NCBI GenBank assembly: GCA_016937915.1 | Contig: JAFGVR010000259.1 | Span: 1-21,278, forward strand | Direction: 5' to 3' | Length of the DNA: 21,278 nucleotides | Source: Campylobacterales bacterium | Lineage (GTDB): Bacteria; Campylobacterota; Campylobacteria; Campylobacterales; Sulfurimonadaceae | Shown here: positions 7,742 through 15,561 of the stretch, piece after piece | Layout: each line of letters starts with the position of its first letter | How positions within the stretch are numbered: position 1 is the first letter of the stretch | The notes under the pieces: model-generated | Seen by the model: the letters and a program-made list of their open reading frames with translations, nothing else | What the model was told of the DNA's origin: nothing | Database searches by the model: none | Program-made: the position numbers and the translations under genes

Positions 7742-8369
7742 TCTTTTCCTTTCCTATGATTTTACGAAGGTTTTTGATGTATGTTCTAAGTGAACTCTCA
7801 CTAGCCTCCTCATCATACCCCCAAAGTGCATCGTATATCACCTCGTGGGAGACCACCTCATCTTTGTGTTTTAGAAAAAGTTTTAGAAGTGTAGCCTCTT
7901 TAGTGCTAAGCTGGATAACTTGATGCGATATATAAAGGGTGTTTGATTCTATGTCATACTCGATGTTTTCATCTATCTTTAGTTTGGAGCTGTTTTCGTG
8001 AAAAAACTCCCTCTTTAAGATGCTCTCAACCCTAAGTAAAAGCTCTTTTAGAGAAAACGGTTTTCGTATGTAGTCATCGCATCCGCTCTCATATCCAGCT
8101 TCAAGGGAGTCTATGGAATCTAGTGAAGTGATATAGATAGCTGGAGTTTTTACCCCATCAGCCCTTTTTTGTTTTAGAAGGTCAAAACCATTTAGAAGAG
8201 GGACATTTACATCAAGCAAAAACAGATCAAAGTTTTGCTCATAGATGGCATCTGATGCTTCCTCACCATCATAAGCACAAACCACCTCAAAACCTTTATC
8301 TTCTAAAAAATCAACCACCGTATCGCTAAGGGTGATGTCATCTTCTAGTAAAAGTATCTTTGCTTTCAT
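7701..8369 (-). CDS. OmpR/PhoB-family response regulator
   Basis: A 222-residue DNA-binding response regulator. The receiver domain (1-~118) has the acidic pair E9/D10/D11 in LLLEDDITL, the phosphoacceptor D53 in LFLLDVNVP, T81 in YITS and K103 in YIRKPFS. The C-terminal winged-helix domain (~130-222) has LSTKEATLLKLFLKH and SLRTYIKNLRKIIG, the latter the usual recognition-helix pattern of the OmpR class, and ends in IKKLGYKFTS. It starts 4 nt after the DUF1104 gene and overlaps the kinase, so the three are one transcription unit. Its target genes are not identifiable here; the two adjacent porins and the cytochrome are natural candidates but that is inference. Confidence 0.95.
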   Translation of the reverse strand: MKAKILLLEDDITLSDTVVDFLEDKGFEVVCAYDGEEASDAIYEQNFDLFLLDVNVPLLNGFDLLKQKRADGVKTPAIYITSLDSIDSLEAGYESGCDDYIRKPFSLKELLLRVESILKREFFHENSSKLKIDENIEYDIESNTLYISHQVIQLSTKEATLLKLFLKHKDEVVSHEVIYDALWGYDEEASESSLRTYIKNLRKIIGKEKIVSIKKLGYKFTS

Positions 8370-8373
8370 GATG

Positions 8374-8598
8374 CTACTTTAGTTTATGGAGATTTTTCTC
8401 ATAAGCCTCTTTTTCAGATGCACTCATCCCCTTTAACCTGCTTTGAAGCTCTTTTTTAAACTTCTCTTTATCTTGTGGATTTTTCACATACCCCATTATG
8501 GCTATTAGCTCTTGGGTACTCATCTCACTGAAATTCTCACCAGCTATGAGTGATGACGCTAAAAAAATGGTGATTAAAAATGTATATAAGATTTTCAT
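8374..8598 (-). CDS. Small secreted DUF1104-like protein
   Basis: A 74-residue protein: MKILYTFLITIFLASSLIAG signal peptide, then NFSEMSTQELIAIMGYV and a charged helical tail rich in Lys and Glu (QSRLKGMSASEKEAYEKNL). The 'F..MST.EL' followed by a short conserved helix matches DUF1104 proteins, common in Campylobacterota and of unknown function. It is probably periplasmic. The ATG at 8598 is supported by a very strong AGGGGGAG ribosome site; an in-frame upstream start would bury the signal peptide. Sitting first in a response regulator/kinase operon, it could modulate the kinase from the periplasm, as CpxP does for CpxA, but nothing in the sequence proves this. Confidence 0.8.
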   Translation of the reverse strand: MKILYTFLITIFLASSLIAGENFSEMSTQELIAIMGYVKNPQDKEKFKKELQSRLKGMSASEKEAYEKNLHKLK

Positions 8599-8642
8599 AA
8601 AACTCCCCCTTTTTGAAATTATTTTAAATCTAATAAAGGTGG

Positions 8643-8652
8643 ATTTTAACAT
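8643..8652 (-). promoter_or_regulatory. Likely -10 box of the DUF1104/two-component operon
   Basis: Minus-strand TATGTTAAAAT contains TAAAAT (5 of 6 to TATAAT) in plus positions 8643-8648, about 45 nt upstream of the ATG, with T-rich sequence (TTTTCTATTTGTTTAGTTTA) before it. This is the Campylobacterota sigma-70 style lacking a clear -35. Confidence 0.42.
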
Positions 8653-8737
8653 AAACTAAACAAATAGAAAATTAAGATGTAAGTGAAAAGAGGTTATACC
8701 CCACCCATCTAAGGATGAGATATAAGTTTTAGAAAGA

Positions 8738-10432
8738 TTAGTATCTATATCTGAAGTAAACTCTTAGGTCTTGAGCTTTTTCAACTGGGTCAAAACCTGC
8801 ACCCATCATACTAAATAAATTATTAAGTGTTTGAGCTTCTTCCATAGAATAAGCTGCTCCACCAGCTCCAAAGAAACCATTTGAACCAGTGTAGTCGTAT
8901 TTCATGTATGTATATCTAATTTGCATAGAGAATACATCACCTATAAGTGGTTGAGTCCAGTAAGCCTCATAAGCATCACCACGAGTTGCAAGTTTTGAAC
9001 CAGCCATAGTGTCTTCACCATAAGTAAACGGTCTCCAGTATTTTGAACCATGGTTATACTCTAAACCAAATCTACCACCAGTTAAGTTTGGCATATTTAA
9101 ACCTAACCAAATAGAACTACCTACTTCTGAATCATTACTACCCATCATAGCACCAGTATCTAAAACACCCATCATTGAATTTAAAGCAGCTTGATTAGCA
9201 GCTGGCATTGCACCAATAGCATCTTGAGCAGCAGCACTTAAAGCTACATTCATACTATTTAAATTAGCTTCAGGATGAGATTTACTCATAGCAAAAGAAG
9301 CAAAGAAAGTTGTGTCATCTAAGAAATCATTTATCTCATCACCTATACCATCAACTTTAAAAGAAATAGCAGCACCATCCATATCGCCTGTATTATCCAT
9401 ACCCCAAGTTTGTGATTGTATACCCATTCCAGAAGCAGTAGTAAATGCAGCTCCGTTTGCATCTGTTGTATCAATAGTCATATTACCAACCATACCAGGA
9501 ACATTTAAACCTCTATACCATGTTGTTTTAACTGCATATTGACCATCATCATACGGTACAAAGATGAATCCATATAGATCTACATTATCTAAAGCATTAC
9601 TATCATCAATATAATTTGGAGAAGTTGCACCCATACCACTTACTAGAGTTGAATCAGCTTCATTTGCCCATGCTTTAGCATTTGTTAGACCACGACCAAG
9701 ACAAAGTTTGAACATCATACCTGGTGCTATGTCATCAAGTTTTATCCCTGCAGATGCTCCATCAAACTCCATGTTTATCACATGACCAAGTGGAGATTTT
9801 GGTGACTTATCATCTTCTCTAAGGTTTGCTATATAACCATTAGTAGATGGGCGACGACCTACACTAAATGTATATCCACGATCACCTAAAGTTGGAGTCC
9901 ATAACCAGTAAGCCTCTCTTACTCTTAGTTTATCATCATTTAAAACTTCACTTGATATCCAGTCAAATGTATCAAATCCAACACCTCTTTGTGGATATCC
10001 ATTAGCAGGATTAAATGCAGCTTGACCAAAAGATTTGTGATAAGCTAATTGCCCTTTAAAAACCATATCGTTTCCAGCATCATAACCCATCCCTAACCAT
10101 AAACGGTTTGAGTAAAGTGCATCATTTGTAAGTTTTTGACCACTTAAAGTTTTATAACTCAAGTTATCATAAGCAGTTCTAAAATCAACATCAAATTTCA
10201 GGTTATCGTTGTTAGCAAGTTTATTAACTTCTGAAACTCTCTCAGTTATGTTTTTTTGAGCTTTTTCTGTAGTGGCTTGTTTTGTCTCTAGATCAGTTAT
10301 CTGTTTAGAGTATTGTTTTTGAAGTGCATCAAGTTGAGCTTTAAGAGCATCTATTTGAGCTTGCATATCACTGTTTGCATATAGTGAAGTGCTTAAAAAA
10401 GCAGCAGCAGAAAGTGTTACTATTTTTTTCAT
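8738..10432 (-). CDS. DUF3373-family outer-membrane porin-like protein, copy A
   Basis: A 564-residue predicted outer-membrane protein. It has a signal peptide (cut after ~Ala19), a coiled coil at ~21-73 (QIDALKAQLDALQKQYSKQI), then a beta-barrel region starting at DNLKFDVDFRTAYDNL and ending in VYFRYRY, the alternating aromatic C-terminus expected of barrel proteins. Landmarks shared with the next gene are FSVGRRPSTNGYIANLRE, the KVDGIGDEINDFLDDTT stretch (359-375), GGRFGLEYNHGSKYW and ATRGDAYEAYW. Two Met/Ala/Gly-rich stretches, about 391-432 and 516-549, are absent or replaced in the paralogue. DUF3373 proteins are widespread in Campylobacterota and presumed porins; the substrate is unknown. 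ATG at 10432 has AAAGGA as ribosome site. Confidence 0.87.
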   Translation of the reverse strand: MKKIVTLSAAAFLSTSLYANSDMQAQIDALKAQLDALQKQYSKQITDLETKQATTEKAQKNITERVSEVNKLANNDNLKFDVDFRTAYDNLSYKTLSGQKLTNDALYSNRLWLGMGYDAGNDMVFKGQLAYHKSFGQAAFNPANGYPQRGVGFDTFDWISSEVLNDDKLRVREAYWLWTPTLGDRGYTFSVGRRPSTNGYIANLREDDKSPKSPLGHVINMEFDGASAGIKLDDIAPGMMFKLCLGRGLTNAKAWANEADSTLVSGMGATSPNYIDDSNALDNVDLYGFIFVPYDDGQYAVKTTWYRGLNVPGMVGNMTIDTTDANGAAFTTASGMGIQSQTWGMDNTGDMDGAAISFKVDGIGDEINDFLDDTTFFASFAMSKSHPEANLNSMNVALSAAAQDAIGAMPAANQAALNSMMGVLDTGAMMGSNDSEVGSSIWLGLNMPNLTGGRFGLEYNHGSKYWRPFTYGEDTMAGSKLATRGDAYEAYWTQPLIGDVFSMQIRYTYMKYDYTGSNGFFGAGGAAYSMEEAQTLNNLFSMMGAGFDPVEKAQDLRVYFRYRY

Positions 10433-10460
10433 CTAATTTCCTTTGTATTGTACTGCCCAA

Positions 10461-10498
10461 ATTCTATCAGTTATGGAGAAAAAAAAGATTAAAAAAAA
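10461..10498 (-). promoter_or_regulatory. Promoter of porin copy A with phased T-tracts
   Basis: On the minus strand TGATAGAAT (plus 10461-10469) is an extended -10 about 29 nt upstream of the ATG. It is preceded by two T8 tracts (plus A8 at 10479-10486 and 10491-10498), starting 12 nt apart, and further A/T tracts. Periodic T-rich sequence in place of a -35 box is described for Campylobacter sigma-70 promoters. A second -10-like TACAAT (10447-10452) is nearer the gene but would leave almost no leader. Confidence 0.45.
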
Positions 10499-10596
10499 GA
10501 TAAAAAGATAAAAATTTGTAATAAATGTAACAAAAAGTACACTTAGTAAACGAACAGTTAATCACCATTTATAAATCGCATAAATAGGGGTTATCT

Positions 10597-10629
10597 AACT
10601 CATCCCAGATGGGATAAGTTGTTTTTTTT
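10597..10629 (+). terminator. Intrinsic terminator oriented to the plus strand
   Basis: Plus strand: AACTCATCCC, loop AGAT, GGGATAAGTT (10-bp stem with one G-U pair), then G and eight T. This is a textbook Rho-independent terminator for plus-strand RNA. On the minus strand the same hairpin follows the porin copy B stop codon by about 8 nt, but is preceded by A8 and has no following U-tract, so it would end that mRNA less well. No plus-strand gene lies upstream. Confidence 0.7.
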
Positions 10630-12151
10630 AGTATCTATAAGTTACTGCAAATCTTAAGTTTTGAGCTGTTATATCTACATCTACAGGAGTCACCCAACCA
10701 GCACAGTTTATGTTTGGAGTATAATCATGTTGCATATAAGTATATCTTATTTGTGATGGTAGGTATTCTACACCAAAAAGGTCAAAATTCCAGTATGCTT
10801 CATAAGCATCACCACGAACAGCTATCTTAGAACCTATAGAAGTATCTTCAGCCCATGTCATTGGTGTCCAGTACTTTGAACCATGGTTGTATTCTAAACC
10901 AAATTTACCACCTTCAGTTATCATATCAGGGATAATTACACCTAACCATATAGAGTTACCGTTTTGGCTCCCACCATCAGTTGAACCAAGCAGTGAGTAC
11001 CCTGCATCTGCATTGTAGTTTGTATATGCAACTGAAGCAAATGCAGTTGTTTCATCTAAAAAGTCACTTATCTCATCACCTATACCATCTACTTTAAATG
11101 AAAGTGCAAATAAATCTGCTACACCAGCAGCATTTTTCTTACCTGTAGGAAGGGTATTGTCTATTTTATAAGCAGCAGCTTGAGCAAGATTTAAACCTTT
11201 TGTATCAAATATATGAGCCCATTGGTACATAAGTTGGTATTGACCATCATTGTAAGCATCACCTAAGAAAACAAAGAAATCTACATTTTCATCTTCAGAT
11301 GCATCATCTATATCAGCATAAGGGAATCTAAGAGCTGGATTGTCACCATATACACCCTCCATCTCACCAGAGTGAGCACGACCATATACAAACTTAGAGT
11401 AAGCTCCATCTATATACTCACCCCAGTCAAGTTTTAGCATAGCAGCATCAACTTCCATATTTGTGATGTGTGCTAGAGGTGAACCTGAAGTTGATTCGTT
11501 TTCTCTATAGTTAGCTAAAAAACCAGTTGATGCTGGGCGTCTTCCTATACTTATGCTATATGGTTGTTCACCCATCTCATCAGAGTAAACAAAATAACCC
11601 TCTTTGATTCTCATAACAGTATCACTAGCTTTAGATGAACCAGCCCATGATTTAAAAGGATCCTCTTCATGGTAAAGATGAGCTCCCCAAGTTGAGTAGA
11701 TAGCTAGTTTACCCTTAAATATAAGACCATCCATAGGTGCAGCACCCATGTTTAGGTAAAGTCTGCTTGTCATAAGTGAGTTATTTTTAGCTACAGCACC
11801 AGTGTCGTTGTTTTTGTACTCTAGCATCTCTGCAGTATTTCTAAACTCAACATCAAACTTAATGTTATCGTTTGCATCGTGAGCTTTAACTTCAGATAAA
11901 ACTTTTGATTGTTGCTCTTGGTTTTTCTCTATAGTAGCTACTTGTTTTTTCAGTGTCTCTACTTCAACACTTGGTGTTGTAGATGTTTTTTGAGCTTTTA
12001 ACTCTTTAACCTCAGATGTTAACATCTCTATAGTTTTTTGTTGCTCTTCCATCTTTTGCATCATTGCAGCAAATTTAGCTTCTAAGTCGCTATTTGCAAA
12101 TGCAGAAGTGGTTAAAAAAGCAACTGTAGAAAGTGCGATTATTTTTTTCAA
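10628..12151 (-). CDS. DUF3373-family outer-membrane porin-like protein, copy B
   Basis: A 507-residue paralogue of the neighbouring gene with the same plan: signal peptide MKKIIALSTVAFLTTSAFA, a Lys/Glu/Gln-rich coiled coil to about residue 90 (MMQKMEEQQKTIEMLTSEVK), then a barrel beginning DNIKFDVEFRNTAEML and ending LRFAVTYRY. Shared blocks include ISIGRRPASTGFLANYRE, KVDGIGDEISDFLDETT, GGKFGLEYNHGSKYW and AVRGDAYEAYW. It lacks the Met/Ala-rich stretches of copy A and has its own loop sequences, so the barrels probably differ in their surface loops. The start is TTG at 12151, set by the conserved MKKI signal peptide, with GGGAGA about 5 nt upstream. It has its own promoter and a hairpin at its end, so the two porins may be separately expressed. 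Confidence 0.87.
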   Translation of the reverse strand: MKKIIALSTVAFLTTSAFANSDLEAKFAAMMQKMEEQQKTIEMLTSEVKELKAQKTSTTPSVEVETLKKQVATIEKNQEQQSKVLSEVKAHDANDNIKFDVEFRNTAEMLEYKNNDTGAVAKNNSLMTSRLYLNMGAAPMDGLIFKGKLAIYSTWGAHLYHEEDPFKSWAGSSKASDTVMRIKEGYFVYSDEMGEQPYSISIGRRPASTGFLANYRENESTSGSPLAHITNMEVDAAMLKLDWGEYIDGAYSKFVYGRAHSGEMEGVYGDNPALRFPYADIDDASEDENVDFFVFLGDAYNDGQYQLMYQWAHIFDTKGLNLAQAAAYKIDNTLPTGKKNAAGVADLFALSFKVDGIGDEISDFLDETTAFASVAYTNYNADAGYSLLGSTDGGSQNGNSIWLGVIIPDMITEGGKFGLEYNHGSKYWTPMTWAEDTSIGSKIAVRGDAYEAYWNFDLFGVEYLPSQIRYTYMQHDYTPNINCAGWVTPVDVDITAQNLRFAVTYRY

Positions 12152-12181
12152 AATATCTCCCTATGGCATAATTTTTTTGAA

Positions 12182-12187
12182 ATTATA
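12182..12187 (-). promoter_or_regulatory. -10 box of porin copy B
   Basis: A perfect minus-strand TATAAT (in TAGTTATAATTTC) lies about 30 nt upstream of the TTG start. No good TTGACA is found 16-18 nt further upstream. Confidence 0.5.
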
Positions 12188-12246
12188 ACTAAAGAGATGG
12201 GAGAATTACAAATAATACTTATAATAATTAAAAGTAAAAACTATAA

Positions 12247-13824
12247 TTATAAGTAGTTCTTATTTAGTAAAAGTTGGATAGATAATCTATTGTTATACTC
12301 ATTTTTACTTACAGTATAAGAGCAGTTTATCTTTCTATTTTGGGGCATCTCATATACTGTTCTAAATGCTACTATCTCAAACACACTTTCATGTTTTTGC
12401 GGTTTTATATATATCTTAGAGTGACTCTTATCTTTGCCCATCAGTTTTATATCTATAACCTCTGCATCTTTGAACATAAAAGTTGGTTTTGGATTTGCTT
12501 CACCATAAGGCTCAAAACTCTCTAGCATCTCTAAGAGTTCAAAATCTATCTCACTAGCATCAAGCACTCCAAGTACATCATGTTGTGGGATGAAATCACT
12601 CTCATCAAGTTTTGAAGCACTTTTGTTTATGGCGTCTCTAAAAGCATCTATATCTTTTGCATCAAGGCCAAGTCCTGCTGCCATCTTGTGACCGCCATAT
12701 TTGGTTAAAAATGCTTCATTCTCTTTTAGGAGTTCATAGATGCTAACTTCACCCAAACTTCTAGCACTCCCTTTTGCCACACCATCTTCACAACTCAGAA
12801 CTATAGCAGGGCGGGAAAACTTATCTACAAGTCTAGATGCAATTATCCCCACTACACCCTCATGCCAATTCTCATCTGCTACCACTATCACTTTTGCATC
12901 TTCATCAACTTTTTTGATAGCTTCTGCTGTAGCATCTGCTTCTATCTCTTTACGCAATTCATTTAAAGAGCTTAGTTGTTCAAAAAGTTTATAAGCTTGA
13001 TGGGTATCAGATGCTGTGAAAAAATCTAGTGCTATGCTGGCATCTTCAAGTCTTCCAGCGGAGTTTAGCCTTGGAGCTATTTGAAAAGCTATATCTTCAC
13101 TGCTGATGCGAGGTTTGTTTAAAAAATCTCTGATGATGATAGATGCAGGTCGCTTTGATACACTAAGCTGTTTTAATCCCTCTTTTACAAGGGTGCGGTT
13201 TATGTCTATGAGTGGCATGATGTCGGCTATGATGGCTATAGAGAGGATGTCTAAAAACTGCCTCATATCTATGTTTAGATCTAGCTCTTTTTTGATAAGT
13301 GCACAAAAAAGCCATGCGACCTCTGCACCGCAAATCTCTTTAAAAGGGTAGTTACAATTTGAGAGTTTTGGGTCTATGATGGCGTAAGCATCTGGGAGGG
13401 TGTCACCTGGTGTGTGGTGGTCTGTGATGATAAGGTCACACCCTCTGTCTTTACAGATTTTTGCAGCTTCTATCGCTGCTATGCCGTTATCTACCGTTAT
13501 GATAACATCTGCATCAATGCGGTCTAAGATAGTTGGACTTACACCATAACCATCACGAAAGCGGTTTGGGATAGTAGCTTGAAGCGGGTAGGGGATCTGT
13601 TTGAAAAACTCAACCATTATGGCAGTTGAAGTGATTCCATCTACATCATAATCCCCAACTAAAGCTATCTTCTCTCCACCTCTGATAGCATCTGCTACCC
13701 TCTTAGCAGATTTGACACCATCATGTAAAAGGGCAGGATTTGGGATTTGTGAAAGTTTTTTTTCATCTCCAAATCTGCTTGAGAGGATTTGAAAAAGGGA
13801 GTGTTTTGTTAATGGTTTATGCAC
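12247..13824 (-). CDS. recJ: Single-stranded-DNA-specific exonuclease RecJ
   Basis: A 525-residue DHH-family 5'-3' single-strand exonuclease acting in recombination and mismatch or base-excision repair. Motif I is VGDYDVDGIT (D58, D60, D62), motif II VITVDNGIA (D112), motif III is ITDHHTPG with D135-H136-H137, and IIADIMPL supplies the next Asp (D201). The DHHA1 domain carries KYGGHKMAAG (375-384), and a C-terminal OB-like segment follows. Length is typical of Campylobacterota RecJ (E. coli is longer). The first start is GTG at 13824, ten nt after the pyrG stop and without an obvious SD, so coupled translation from pyrG is likely. pyrG-recJ adjacency is also known from Campylobacter and Helicobacter as I recall. 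Confidence 0.95.
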   Translation of the reverse strand: MHKPLTKHSLFQILSSRFGDEKKLSQIPNPALLHDGVKSAKRVADAIRGGEKIALVGDYDVDGITSTAIMVEFFKQIPYPLQATIPNRFRDGYGVSPTILDRIDADVIITVDNGIAAIEAAKICKDRGCDLIITDHHTPGDTLPDAYAIIDPKLSNCNYPFKEICGAEVAWLFCALIKKELDLNIDMRQFLDILSIAIIADIMPLIDINRTLVKEGLKQLSVSKRPASIIIRDFLNKPRISSEDIAFQIAPRLNSAGRLEDASIALDFFTASDTHQAYKLFEQLSSLNELRKEIEADATAEAIKKVDEDAKVIVVADENWHEGVVGIIASRLVDKFSRPAIVLSCEDGVAKGSARSLGEVSIYELLKENEAFLTKYGGHKMAAGLGLDAKDIDAFRDAINKSASKLDESDFIPQHDVLGVLDASEIDFELLEMLESFEPYGEANPKPTFMFKDAEVIDIKLMGKDKSHSKIYIKPQKHESVFEIVAFRTVYEMPQNRKINCSYTVSKNEYNNRLSIQLLLNKNYL

Positions 13825-13834
13825 TTAGTTTTGA

Positions 13835-15454
13835 CTATTCAATCTCCATACTAGCTTTTACAAATGCAAGTATAGATGGGTTTGGAGTTTGTAGTCTTGA
13901 TGTAAACTCTGGGTGAAACTGCACACCCAAAAACCATGGATGATCTTTTATCTCAACAGTCTCTATAAGTCCGTTTGATTCACCAGTTACCATCATCCCT
14001 GCATCTTCAAGTTGTTTTCTATAAGCTGGATTTGCTTCATATCTGTGACGGTGACGCTCTAATATAGTTTTTGCTCCACCATAAGCAGCTCTAAGAATTG
14101 AACCCTCTTTTGTATCACATGGATACTCACCAAGGCGAAGAGTTCCACCCATTGGGCTTTTGTGAGTTCTAAATTGTGTACTTCCATCTTGATCTAAGAA
14201 ATTATCTATCAGATATATCATAGGGTGAGGTGTATTTTCATCAAACTCAACTGAGTTAGCACCCTCAAGTCCAAGTACATTTCTAGCATACTCTACTAAA
14301 GTTAGTTGCATCCCAAGGCAGATGCCAAGGTATGGAACTTTGTTCTCCCTTGCGTACTTAATAGCTTGGATTTTACCCTCTACACCCCTAGCTCCAAAAC
14401 CACCAGCTACTAAGATTCCATCGCAGTCTTCTAAAAGTGCTTCTGCACCTTTTTCCTCTATCTCTTCAGAGTCAACCCAGCAAATATCTACTCTAGCATC
14501 TAAGTGAGCTCCAGAGTGGATAAGTGATTCTGTTAGAGACTTGTAACTCTCTTTTAACTCAAGGTATTTACCCACAAAACCGATAGTTACTTTCCCTTTT
14601 GGTTGAACTATTTTTTTAACAAGAGAGTCCCACTCCTCCATATCTGGATTTAATTCACCAAGCTCTAAAGCTTTTGCGATAGGACTTAAGATATTTTGTC
14701 TCAAAAAGCTCATAGGTACATCGTAGATGCTAGCTGCATCGTTTGCTTCTATCACGCTATCAGTGCTTACATCACAACTCATTGCAAGTTTTTTCTTAAA
14801 CGATTTTGGAAGAGCATTTTCACTTCTAGCGATTATCATCTGAGGTGTGATACCGATGCGGCGAAGTTCTTGAACTGAGTGTTGCGTTGGTTTTGATTTT
14901 AACTCACCAGCAGCTTTGATAAATGGGATAAGTGTAACATGGATAAAGTAAGTACCAGCTACTTCATCATCGTGTTTCATCTGGCGAATCGCTTCCATAA
15001 AAGGTAACCCCTCGATATCACCAACAGTTCCACCAAGTTCTACTACAAGTATCTCATGCCCCTCACCAGCTTGTTTGATGCGGTTTACTATCTCCCCTAC
15101 AATGTGTGGGATAACTTGTATAGTTTGCCCTAGGTATCCACCAGCACGCTCACGCTCTATAACAGTTGAGTAAACTTGACCAGTTGTGAAGTTTGCACTC
15201 TTTAAAAAAGATGTATCTAAAAATCTCTCATAGTTACCTATATCAAGATCTGTTTCAGCTCCATCTTTGGTTACAAAAACCTCACCGTGTTCTAGTGGAC
15301 TCATAGTCCCAGGGTCAACATTTATATATGGGTCTATTTTTAACATACCAACTTTTTTGCCTGAGTGTTTTAAAAGCGTACCGATGCTAGCTGCCGTAAT
15401 CCCTTTTCCTAGAGAACTTAAAACCCCTCCTGTAACAAAAATGTATTTAGTCAT
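13835..15454 (-). CDS. pyrG: CTP synthase PyrG
   Basis: A 539-residue enzyme converting UTP to CTP with glutamine and ATP, the last step of pyrimidine nucleotide synthesis. The N-terminal synthetase domain starts [18 protein letters not shown] (ATP loop) and has [13 protein letters not shown] and [11 protein letters not shown]. The C-terminal class I glutamine amidotransferase domain has the nucleophile Cys379 in LGICLGMQ and His514/Glu516 in QFHPEF, with GGFGARG as oxyanion region. I chose the ATG at 15454, 8 nt from GGAG, over two preceding in-frame TTG codons. It is the first gene of the pyrG-recJ pair and runs divergently from the Kef-type gene. Confidence 0.97.
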   Translation of the reverse strand: MTKYIFVTGGVLSSLGKGITAASIGTLLKHSGKKVGMLKIDPYINVDPGTMSPLEHGEVFVTKDGAETDLDIGNYERFLDTSFLKSANFTTGQVYSTVIERERAGGYLGQTIQVIPHIVGEIVNRIKQAGEGHEILVVELGGTVGDIEGLPFMEAIRQMKHDDEVAGTYFIHVTLIPFIKAAGELKSKPTQHSVQELRRIGITPQMIIARSENALPKSFKKKLAMSCDVSTDSVIEANDAASIYDVPMSFLRQNILSPIAKALELGELNPDMEEWDSLVKKIVQPKGKVTIGFVGKYLELKESYKSLTESLIHSGAHLDARVDICWVDSEEIEEKGAEALLEDCDGILVAGGFGARGVEGKIQAIKYARENKVPYLGICLGMQLTLVEYARNVLGLEGANSVEFDENTPHPMIYLIDNFLDQDGSTQFRTHKSPMGGTLRLGEYPCDTKEGSILRAAYGGAKTILERHRHRYEANPAYRKQLEDAGMMVTGESNGLIETVEIKDHPWFLGVQFHPEFTSRLQTPNPSILAFVKASMEIE

Positions 15455-15485
15455 CAACAAATCTCCATATATAAAATAAAAGGGG

Positions 15486-15491
15486 ATTATA
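15486..15491 (-). promoter_or_regulatory. -10 box of pyrG
   Basis: Minus-strand TACTATAATCCCC contains a perfect TATAAT about 32 nt upstream of the ATG. TTGACC (plus 15516-15521) lies 24 nt further upstream, too far to be a classical -35. Confidence 0.6.
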
Positions 15492-15527
15492 GTACATATC
15501 CACTTAAAATTTGTTGGTCAAATACGC

Positions 15528-15533
15528 TATAAT
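15528..15533 (+). promoter_or_regulatory. -10 box of the Kef-type antiporter gene
   Basis: Plus-strand CGCTATAATCC contains a perfect TATAAT 28 nt upstream of the ATG at 15562. It forms a 9-bp inverted repeat (GGATTATAG / CTATAATCC) with the divergent pyrG -10 box. Confidence 0.6.
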
Positions 15534-15561
15534 CCAAAAAATTTAAACTATAAGGATAAAG

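Noticed and set aside
8705..8727. Hairpin downstream of porin copy A (CTCATC/GATGGG around CTTA on the minus strand)
   Set aside because: Only six pairs including a wobble, and no U-tract follows on the minus strand, so I cannot call it a terminator.
12217..12254. Inverted repeat ACTTATAAT / ATTATAAGT at the recJ stop
   Set aside because: Nine A/T-rich pairs in a very A/T-rich gap are easily expected by chance and there is no clear U-tract.
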